A stretch of 6,379 nucleotides of DNA from Candidatus Bathyarchaeota archaeon B63 (GTDB lineage: Archaea; Thermoproteota; Bathyarchaeia; Bathyarchaeales; DTEX01), in the NCBI GenBank assembly GCA_001593845.1, contig LUCF01000089.1, positions 1-6,379 on the forward strand, written 5' to 3'. Position 1 is the stretch's first letter; each line of letters starts with the position of its first letter. Positions 1 to 5,499 of this stretch are shown piece after piece. The translations under genes were made by a program, and so were the position numbers. The notes beneath the pieces are model-generated. The model saw nothing but the letters and a program-made list of their open reading frames with translations, was not told where the DNA came from and did not search any database.

Positions 1-1032
1 AAATTCGTCCTCGAGGCGCTTGCTGAGGAGAGCTCAGACCCGAAGAACCATAACTACTCCTTCAGTCAGGGGGAGCCGAAGTTCAAGGAGGCCGTCGCTG
101 AATGGTATGAGGGGAGATTCGGGGTTAACCTAGACCCCGAGAGAGAGGTCATCGCCCTCATAGGATCGAAGGAGGGACTGGCCAATATAGCCCGGGCCTT
201 CGTGAATCCAGGTGACAGGGTTCTGGTTCCGAACCCGGCCTATCCGGTCTACGCCAATGGGGCGACTATACTGAGCGGCGGGGTTCCCGTCGTCATGCCC
301 CTGCTCGAGGAGAACGGGTTTAAACCTGACATCGATGCGCTCGTTGAGGGGGGCATGGGGAGGGTGAAGATGATGTTCCTCAATTACCCGAACAACCCAA
401 CGGGGAGCGTGATGGATGTGAGGAGCCTGGAAAGGATTGTTGAGTTCGCTGAGGAGAACAACATAATCGTCTGCTATGATAATGCCTACTCGGAGATAAC
501 GTTCGACGGCTACAGGGCGCCGAGCATACTCCAGGTCAAGGGCGGAAAAGAGGTTGCGGTTGAGTTTCACTCATGCTCGAAGACATTCAGCATGACCGGC
601 GACCGGATAGGGTTCGCCGTCGGAAACAGGGAGATCATAAGCGGCCTCCTAAAGGTTAAGGCGCAGGTAGACTCAGGCCCGCCTAGATACACGCAGAGGG
701 TAGCGGTTAGGGCGCTCAGAAGCTATGTGGACGGGGAGCCCCCCGAGTACGTAAGGGAGATCACGAGGATATATGGGGAGAGGAGGGATGTGCTCGTCGA
801 GGGCCTCAGAAGGCTCGGGCTGGGATGCGGAAAGCCACTCGCAACCTTCTACGTCTGGGTCAAGTGTGGGGGTAGCTCGATGAAGTTCTGCGAGAGGCTC
901 CTGGACGCGGGGGTAGTCGCGACCCCCGGAGTCGGCTTCGGGGAGTACGGCGAAGGATACGTCAGGTTCTCTGTGACCCAGCCGAAGGAGAAGATAGAAG
1001 AGGCATGCGAGAGGATGGAGAAGGTTCTCTGA
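1..1032 (+). CDS. Class I/II PLP-dependent aminotransferase, LL-diaminopimelate aminotransferase (DapL)-like, 5'-truncated by window
   Basis: The frame is open from base 1 and ends at TGA 1030-1032, giving 343 visible residues. Against the roughly 390 usual for the family, about 45 N-terminal residues lie outside the window; the first ATG at 202 is internal. Visible motifs (visible numbering) are GSKEG at 55-59, YPNNPTG at 129-135 (Asn contacting PLP), D160 and Y163 in a DNAYSEI segment, the Schiff-base Lys194 in SCSKTF, Arg202 (PLP phosphate), and Arg322 near the C terminus in YVRF (substrate carboxylate). GSKEG, EFHS.SKT, DSG and TPG.GFGEYGEGY closely resemble the DapL type known from Aquifex and thermophilic archaea, which makes LL-diaminopimelate from tetrahydrodipicolinate and glutamate in lysine synthesis. 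Two active-site neighbours differ from what I remember of DapL (Cys for Leu before SKT, and Asp for Trp before RIGF), so the amino-acid substrate is uncertain; alanine or aspartate transamination remains possible. The aminotransferase call is firm, the substrate is not. Confidence 0.93.
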   Translation, partial: KFVLEALAEESSDPKNHNYSFSQGEPKFKEAVAEWYEGRFGVNLDPEREVIALIGSKEGLANIARAFVNPGDRVLVPNPAYPVYANGATILSGGVPVVMPLLEENGFKPDIDALVEGGMGRVKMMFLNYPNNPTGSVMDVRSLERIVEFAEENNIIVCYDNAYSEITFDGYRAPSILQVKGGKEVAVEFHSCSKTFSMTGDRIGFAVGNREIISGLLKVKAQVDSGPPRYTQRVAVRALRSYVDGEPPEYVREITRIYGERRDVLVEGLRRLGLGCGKPLATFYVWVKCGGSSMKFCERLLDAGVVATPGVGFGEYGEGYVRFSVTQPKEKIEEACERMEKVL

Positions 1033-1104
1033 GCCCTCAATTCTCCGTTCCATACTTCGTCCCTTAGGCGGATCAGGAGCGGCTTGGGTTATGCGGGAAA
1101 AGAA

Positions 1105-1112
1105 TTTAAATA
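1105..1112 (+). promoter_or_regulatory. Archaeal TATA box (box A) for the FAD-dependent dehydrogenase gene
   Basis: TTTAAATA lies 38 bases before the TTG start of the next gene, with the purine-rich stretch GGGAAAAGAA just upstream, as expected for a BRE. A start of transcription about 26 bases from the box centre would fall near 1135, giving a leader of roughly 15 bases that contains AGGGA (1141-1145) as ribosome binding site. The 118-base gap between genes 1 and 2 holds no other gene. Its first half is pyrimidine-rich, which might help end the upstream transcript, but no clear T run is present. Confidence 0.65.
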
Positions 1113-1150
1113 ATCGTTGACTCCGTATTTTCCTTCGGGAAGGGACACTT

Positions 1151-2542
1151 TTGAAGTACGACGTGGTGATCGTCGGAGCGGGGCCGGCCGGAATCTTCTC
1201 AGCCCTGGAGTTATCCCGCAGGACAGACATGAACATACTGATGCTCGAGAAGGGATCAGACATCGATAAGCGGAAATGCCCGGCCAGCAGGGGCCTAGGA
1301 TGCATCAACTGCGTCCCTTGCAGGCTGCTCTCCGGATGGGGAGGGGCCGGGGCGTTCAGCGACGGGAAATTAACCCTCTCGACGGATGTGGGGGGGTGGC
1401 TCGACGAGTACCTCGGGAAGGAGGCGCTCTCTGAGCTCTTGGAATATGTGGATAGGACCTACGCTGAGTATGCGGACTCCCCAGCCGTCTATGGATACGA
1501 CATCGACGAGGTTGAGAGAATAGAGAAGAAGGCCTCCCTAGCCGGGCTGAAGCTGATCAAGCAGAAGATCCGGCATCTAGGAACAGACAAGTGCAGGGAG
1601 GTCCTCCAGAAGATGCGGAGGGACATCAATGGCCGAGTCGAGGTTAAGACGGACACGGAAGTCAAGAACCTCTTGGTCAAGGACGGAAGGGTGGTCGGGG
1701 TTAAAACCGTTAACGGTGAGAGATTTCTGGGCAAATACGTGATCGTCGCTCCTGGGAGGGTCGGGGCGGAGTGGCTGAAGTGCGAGGCCCAGGCCTTAGG
1801 CCTGAAGACCCTGAATAACCCCGTTGATGTCGGGGTCAGGGTTGAGACGCTCGCATCCGTAATGGAGTGCCTAACCGACGTCCTCTATGAGCCTAAGTTC
1901 ATATACTACTCCCGGGCATTCGACGATAGGGTGAGAACATTCTGCGTAGCCCCGTACGGAGAGGTCATAACCGAGTCATACGGCGGCGTAATAAGCGTCA
2001 ACGGGCAGAGCTACGCGAACAGGAAGACGGAGAACACAAACTTCGCTATCCTCGTCAGCACATCCTTCACGTACCCATTCAGGGAGCCGATAGCCTATGG
2101 TGAGTACCTCGCGAGGCTCGCGAACCTTCTAAGCGGCTCCGTCATAATCCAGAGGCTCGGAGACCTGATCATCGGAAGAAGATCAACTGAGGAGAGGATC
2201 AAGAGAAGCGTGGTGAGGCCTACGCTTAAGACTGCAACCCCAGGTGACCTCAGCTTCGTCCTGCCCTACCGATACTTGACGGATATCCGTGAGATGCTCC
2301 AGGCTCTGGACAAGGTTGCGCCCGGGATCTACAGCAAGCACACCCTCCTCTACGGGATTGAGGTGAAGTTCTACTCCTCGAGGCTTGAGCTCACCAGGAG
2401 CCTCGAGACCAAGATCAAGAACCTCTTCACGATAGGGGATGGGGCAGGCGTTACGCGTGGGCTGATCCAGGCAAGCGCGAGCGGAGTGATAGCGGCGAGG
2501 GAGATAATGCAGAGGGAGCCCAAGAGCATAATCAGGGGCTGA
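1151..2542 (+). CDS. NAD(P)/FAD-dependent oxidoreductase (uncharacterised FAD-dependent dehydrogenase, COG2509-like)
   Basis: A complete 463-residue protein begins at TTG 1151, five bases after a purine-rich AGGGA, and ends at TGA 2540-2542. The TTG is chosen because it places MKYDVVIVGAGPAG directly at the N terminus, as is usual for this fold. The dinucleotide-binding GxGxxG is G9-x-G11-x-x-G14, and Glu33 at the end of strand 2 is the expected FAD ribose ligand. Next come four cysteines, C43, C51, C54 and C57, followed by SGWGGAGAFSDGKL (61-74), a segment typical of this family. A second FAD contact is near the C terminus, in LFTIGDGAGVTRGLIQASASG. I recognise no cleavable signal or membrane segment, so it should be cytosolic. 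The family is widespread in bacteria and archaea, but its substrate is unknown to me; distant relatives include geranylgeranyl reductase-like and HI0933-like flavoproteins. It has its own promoter, so the aminotransferase upstream need not share its pathway. Confidence 0.9.
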   Translation: MKYDVVIVGAGPAGIFSALELSRRTDMNILMLEKGSDIDKRKCPASRGLGCINCVPCRLLSGWGGAGAFSDGKLTLSTDVGGWLDEYLGKEALSELLEYVDRTYAEYADSPAVYGYDIDEVERIEKKASLAGLKLIKQKIRHLGTDKCREVLQKMRRDINGRVEVKTDTEVKNLLVKDGRVVGVKTVNGERFLGKYVIVAPGRVGAEWLKCEAQALGLKTLNNPVDVGVRVETLASVMECLTDVLYEPKFIYYSRAFDDRVRTFCVAPYGEVITESYGGVISVNGQSYANRKTENTNFAILVSTSFTYPFREPIAYGEYLARLANLLSGSVIIQRLGDLIIGRRSTEERIKRSVVRPTLKTATPGDLSFVLPYRYLTDIREMLQALDKVAPGIYSKHTLLYGIEVKFYSSRLELTRSLETKIKNLFTIGDGAGVTRGLIQASASGVIAAREIMQREPKSIIRG

Positions 2543-2598
2543 GAGAGGCGGCTGAAACGCTCCCCGCGATCGAGGTGAGCATGCCCGTTCAGCCTCTC
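2543..2598 (+). terminator. Imperfect inverted repeat directly after the FAD-dehydrogenase stop codon; possible 3'-end/terminator element
   Basis: GAGA (2543-2546) and GGCTGAA (2550-2556) can pair with TTCAGCC-TCTC (2588-2598), an 11-base-pair stem with a 3-base bulge (2547-2549). The 31-base loop holds a further small GCTC/GAGC pair (2559-2562 with 2577-2580). The stem starts at the first base after the stop codon and is followed by an AT-rich stretch (2605-2621). Archaeal termination depends mainly on T tracts rather than hairpins, so the element could instead protect the mRNA 3' end. The structure is seen by base pairing; its role is inferred. Confidence 0.35.
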
Positions 2599-2613
2599 CG
2601 CGCTGAAATAATA

Positions 2614-2621
2614 TTATTTAT
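2614..2621 (+). promoter_or_regulatory. Archaeal TATA box for ychF
   Basis: TTATTTAT sits in the AT-rich block 2605-2621 (TGAAATAATATTATTTAT), which stands out from the GC-rich surroundings. Transcription would begin near 2643, about 36 bases before the proposed ychF start at 2679 and upstream of its ribosome binding site. It lies after the inverted repeat that ends the preceding gene, consistent with ychF being a separate transcription unit. Confidence 0.6.
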
Positions 2622-2666
2622 GCGGCTTCTAATCTAAATTGGGGTTGCAGCCTAAGAGAATTTGAA

Positions 2667-2674
2667 GGGTGACC
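2667..2674 (+). promoter_or_regulatory. Shine-Dalgarno site that decides the ychF start
   Basis: GGGTGACC pairs well with the archaeal 16S rRNA 3' end (GGATCACCTCC): GGTGA is a direct match. Its GGTGA core ends six bases before the ATA codon at 2679. In the ychF frame the TGA inside this site (2670-2672) is a stop, so translation must begin after it. The spacing therefore points to the non-canonical ATA rather than to any codon further upstream. Confidence 0.55.
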
Positions 2675-2678
2675 GGAG

Positions 2679-3875
2679 ATACCATTCTCTGTTGGGATAG
2701 TTGGGAAGCCGAACGTTGGGAAGTCCACTTTCTTCAGCGCGGCCACCCTGGCCACCGTCGAGATTGCGAGTTACCCATTCACCACGGTGAAGCCTAACCT
2801 CGGAGTCGGCTACATAAGGAAGAACTGCGTATGCAGGGAGCTCGGGGTCAAGGATAACCCAGTCAACTCGATCTGCATAGATGGGGTCAGGCTTATACCG
2901 GTTGAGCTGATCGACACCGCCGGGCTGGTCCCGGATGCATGGCGGGGGAGGGGGCTGGGAAACCAGTTTCTGGATGAGATAAGGAGGGCGGACGCGTTGA
3001 TCCACATAGTCGACGCCTCGGGATCCACGGATTTGGAGGGGAGAATCCTGAAGCCGGGGGAGCATGACCCCGTCGAGGACGTCAAGTTCCTGGAGAGGGA
3101 GATCACGATGTGGATGGCTCAGATCATAAAGAGGGACTGGCAGAGAATCGTGAGGACGGCTGAGTCCCGCAGGGCGGATCTCATCTCCCTCCTGGAGAGC
3201 AGGCTCAGCGGCTTAGCTGTGAGGAGGAGGCAGATCATAGAGGCCATCAGGAGGGCTGAGCTGAGCGCTGAGAGGCCGGCAACATGGAGCGAGGGGGACT
3301 TCCTCATGTTTGTTGATACGCTTAGGAGGATCTCTAAGCCAATGCTCATAGCAGCGAATAAGATAGACATCCCGGCTGCTGAGGAGAACCTGGAGAGGCT
3401 CAGGGAGTCCGGCTGCCTCGTGGTGCCCTGCAGCGCAGAGGCAGAGCTCGTCCTGAGGAGGGCCTCTGAGAAGGGGCTGATCAAGTACAGGCCTGGGGAC
3501 GGCGAATTCTCAGTCCTGAAGCCTGAGGCTTTGACTGAGAGGCAGATGAGGGCCCTTGAGCTCATAAGGGAGAGGGTGCTCCGTAGGTTCGGGACGACTG
3601 GGGTGCAGGAGGCGATCAACGCCGCTTTCTTCAATCTCCTAAGCATGATAGTCGTCTATACAGTTGAGGATCCGGAGAAGCTCACAGATCACAGCGGCAG
3701 GGTTCTCCCAGACGCGAGGCTCGTTCCCAGCGGCACAACGGCCCGGGAGCTAGCCTACAGGATACACACGGAGCTTGGGGAGAGCTTCATATACGCGGTT
3801 GACTGCAGAAGCAAGGTTAGGAGGGGCGAGGACTACGTCCTCAAGGATGGGGATGTCATCTCCAGGAGGGCGTAA
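2679..3875 (+). CDS. ychF: YchF/OBG-family GTP-binding protein with C-terminal TGS domain (archaeal type), proposed AUA start
   Basis: This is a ribosome-associated P-loop GTPase of the Obg/YchF family, thought to act in translation or stress responses. From ATA 2679 to TAA 3873-3875 it has 398 residues, normal for archaeal YchF. Motifs with that numbering: G1 GKPNVGKST (9-17), the YPFTT segment (G2 region) soon after, G3 DTAGL (79-83) with Leu in place of a catalytic Gln as in HAS-GTPases, G4 NKID (227-230), G5 CSAE (about 251-254), and a TGS domain from about 325 to the end (VVYTVED, GTTARELA, GEDYVLKDGDVI). A charged helical insert rich in Arg and Glu lies between G3 and G4, as is usual for YchF. 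NKID favours GTP, unlike the NxxE of bacterial YchF that favours ATP. No ATG, GTG or TTG occurs in frame between the stop at 2670 and the P-loop. The first ATG (2787) would delete the P-loop and so cannot be the real start. ATA gives (M)PFSVGIVGKPN, a standard N terminus. Confidence 0.92.
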   Translation: MPFSVGIVGKPNVGKSTFFSAATLATVEIASYPFTTVKPNLGVGYIRKNCVCRELGVKDNPVNSICIDGVRLIPVELIDTAGLVPDAWRGRGLGNQFLDEIRRADALIHIVDASGSTDLEGRILKPGEHDPVEDVKFLEREITMWMAQIIKRDWQRIVRTAESRRADLISLLESRLSGLAVRRRQIIEAIRRAELSAERPATWSEGDFLMFVDTLRRISKPMLIAANKIDIPAAEENLERLRESGCLVVPCSAEAELVLRRASEKGLIKYRPGDGEFSVLKPEALTERQMRALELIRERVLRRFGTTGVQEAINAAFFNLLSMIVVYTVEDPEKLTDHSGRVLPDARLVPSGTTARELAYRIHTELGESFIYAVDCRSKVRRGEDYVLKDGDVISRRA

Positions 3876-3919
3876 CCACTCTGGATGGATGCTCCCTCAG
3901 AAGTCGAGGGGTCACTCAT

Positions 3920-4702
3920 CTACCGGCCGAATCTCCTCTTCCTCTTCTGGTATGTCCTTATGGCCCTGAGGAGGTCTATGCGTCTGAACTCCGGCCAGTA
4001 GACATCCATGAAGCAGAGCTCGCTGTATGCTGATTGGTAGAGGAGGAACCCGCTCAGCCTCTCCTCCCCGGATGTCCTAATGATGAGGTCTGGATCCTGC
4101 TTTGGTAGGTGTGAGGTATATAAGTTATCCTCGAAGAGATTCTCGTCTATATCCTCGATTGAGAGCTCCCCTTTGATTATCTTTCTCGCTATCTTCCTCG
4201 CAGCGTCAATTATCTCGGCTCTCCCGCCGTATGCGATGGCGAAGTTGAGGAAGTGCTTGTCATAGTCCTTCGTCTCCTCCTCCACCTTCTTTATGACGTT
4301 CTGAAGCCTCTCGGGAAGCAGGTTCAGCCTCCCAATCGCCTTTATCCTGACCTTATGCTTGTGGACTTCCCCGCTTTCCATTATCTTATGAAACCTCTCC
4401 TCGAAGAGCTTCATAAGCTCCTCAACCTCCTCCCTCGGCCTCTTGAAGTTCTCGGTTGAGAATACGTAAAGCGTGACGCTTCTGACGCCTAAGTCCAGAC
4501 ACCACTTAAGCATCTCCTCGGTCTTGTCAGCGCCGTAATGGTAACCGAGATGCGGATCTAATGAGCGATTCAAAGCCCATCTCCTGTTCCCATCGAGGAT
4601 TATCCCTATGTGCTCCGGCTTCGGGTTGTTCTTCACCTGATGCCAGAGCCACTTCTCGTATACGCGGTAGACGCCCAGTATGGACAGCAGAGACCTCAAC
4701 AT
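3920..4702 (-). CDS. uppS: Polyprenyl diphosphate synthase (cis-prenyltransferase, UppS family)
   Basis: This enzyme adds isopentenyl diphosphate in cis to an allylic starter to make long polyprenyl diphosphate, in archaea the precursor of the dolichol-type lipid carrier for glycosylation. The 260-residue protein runs from ATG 4702 to TAG 3920-3922. Conserved regions are HIGIILDGNRRWA with catalytic Asp37 (31-43), FSTENF (81-86), LNFAIAYGGRAEI (152-164), DPDLIIRTSGEERLSGF (203-219) with Arg209 and the SGE of the IPP site, and WPEF (236-239). A basic tail, KRKRRFGR, ends the protein. About 30 residues precede the first catalytic motif, a usual archaeal extension that may help contact the membrane. 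Its ATG shares one base with the stop of the upstream phosphorylase (TGATG), so translation is probably coupled. It converges on ychF across 44 bases (3876-3919) in which I see nothing. Chain length cannot be read from the sequence. Confidence 0.96.
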   Translation of the reverse strand: MLRSLLSILGVYRVYEKWLWHQVKNNPKPEHIGIILDGNRRWALNRSLDPHLGYHYGADKTEEMLKWCLDLGVRSVTLYVFSTENFKRPREEVEELMKLFEERFHKIMESGEVHKHKVRIKAIGRLNLLPERLQNVIKKVEEETKDYDKHFLNFAIAYGGRAEIIDAARKIARKIIKGELSIEDIDENLFEDNLYTSHLPKQDPDLIIRTSGEERLSGFLLYQSAYSELCFMDVYWPEFRRIDLLRAIRTYQKRKRRFGR

Positions 4703-5499
4703 CAGCAGATTGCCCCTCCCCCGCGTCCATCCCTGACGCAGCGGCAGCAGCGGCTCCTCGGCAAGTATGAGACCGCCCAGATTAATATGTTACTCAATTT
4801 CGGCCTAATCCTCGAAGCGGCTTCCATTACCTCCGTCTGAATTACCCGGTCTCCGATGCCCGCAGCCATGTTAGTCACGTAACACAGAGAGGCATAGCAG
4901 ACTCCCAGCTCACGGGCGAGGACGGCTTCAGGCATAGCCGTCATCCCGACGACGTCGCATCCAAGCCTCCTGAGCATACGGATCTCCGCCCTCGTCTCGT
5001 CCCTCGGCCCCTCCATGCATGCGTAGACTCCCCTCTCATGTATGGGCTCCGCCTCCTTCCCAGCCGCTCTGATCAGGGCTCCGCGGAGCTCTGGGCAGTA
5101 TGGCTCCGTGAAGTCAACGTGGATGACGCTTGAGTCCTCGAAGAATGTGAGGGGCCGCTGCTTCGTGAAGTCTATCAAGTCATCCGGGACGATTATGTCC
5201 CCAACCTTGAGGCTTGGTTTCACGGCTCCGACAGCGTTCATGGCGAAGATCCTCCTCACCCCTATGCTGTAGAGGCCGTAGATGTTCGCTCGGTAATTTA
5301 TCCTGTGAGGTGGAAGCTCATGCTTGTATCCGTGCCTCGGCAGAAACGCTGCCCTCCGCCCCCCAAGCTCCCCCAGAGTTATGGGCGGAGGACTACCATA
5401 CGGCGTTCTAACATGGATTCTCTGAGGTGACTCCATCAATGTCTCCAGTCCGGATCCCCCTATCACGGCGACATCGACGAGCTTAGGATGATTCCTCAT
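4702..5499 (-). CDS. MTAP/PNP-family nucleoside phosphorylase, predicted S-methyl-5'-thioinosine or 6-oxopurine nucleoside phosphorylase
   Basis: The 265-residue protein (ATG 5499, TGA 4702-4704) belongs to the trimeric purine nucleoside/methylthioadenosine phosphorylase family (mtnP type), which splits a nucleoside with phosphate into base and sugar-1-phosphate. Visible landmarks are IGGSG (13-17, phosphate), TPYGSPP (32-38), RHG (55-57, phosphate), HRINYRANI (65-73), NAVGA (88-92), MEGPRDETRAE (162-172), GMTAMPE (185-191) and VTNMAAG (208-214). Human MTAP has TDYD where this protein has TN210; Asn at this site fits a 6-oxopurine such as hypoxanthine. Together with RHG/HR.NYRAN, NAVG and MT.MPE it resembles Pseudomonas methylthioinosine phosphorylase more than true MTAP, so a database name of MTA phosphorylase may be wrong about substrate. 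A C-terminal C252-R-C254 resembles the CxC disulfide motif of hyperthermophile MTAPs. The gene overlaps the DUF373 gene by 17 bases and uppS by one. Family certain, substrate inferred. Confidence 0.93.
   Translation of the reverse strand: MRNHPKLVDVAVIGGSGLETLMESPQRIHVRTPYGSPPPITLGELGGRRAAFLPRHGYKHELPPHRINYRANIYGLYSIGVRRIFAMNAVGAVKPSLKVGDIIVPDDLIDFTKQRPLTFFEDSSVIHVDFTEPYCPELRGALIRAAGKEAEPIHERGVYACMEGPRDETRAEIRMLRRLGCDVVGMTAMPEAVLARELGVCYASLCYVTNMAAGIGDRVIQTEVMEAASRIRPKLSNILIWAVSYLPRSRCCRCVRDGRGGGAIC
4713..4720 (-). promoter_or_regulatory. Ribosome binding site for uppS inside the upstream gene
   Basis: On the - strand GGGAGGGG ends ten bases before the uppS ATG. It also encodes part of the Gly-rich tail of the phosphorylase, so ribosomes ending that gene uncover and can reuse the site. 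This supports the ATG at 4702 as the uppS start. Confidence 0.5.

Noticed and set aside
130..570. 146-codon - strand frame inside the aminotransferase
   Set aside because: It is antisense to conserved PLP-binding motifs, with no own motif or ribosome site that I can see.
673..1308. 211-codon open frame on the - strand spanning the end of the aminotransferase and start of the FAD gene
   Set aside because: It is antisense to two well-supported genes, has no recognisable domain and crosses the promoter region; it is a by-product of GC-rich codon usage.
2652..3065. 137-codon - strand frame over the start of ychF
   Set aside because: It is antisense to the conserved P-loop and G3 region of ychF; the Pro/Arg-rich translation resembles no protein family.
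3119..3646. 175-codon - strand frame inside ychF
   Set aside because: It mirrors the helical insert and G4/G5 region of YchF, and its Ser/Leu-rich translation is typical of a shadow frame.
2787..3875. ATG 2787 as start of a 362-residue GTPase
   Set aside because: It would remove the P-loop, which is conserved and in frame upstream; the truncated protein could not bind nucleotide.
3932..3948. Pyrimidine-rich tract just beyond the ychF stop, considered as a ychF terminator
   Set aside because: It is mixed T and C without a T run and is explained by the codons for the KRKRR tail of uppS on the other strand; a role in termination cannot be excluded but is not supported.
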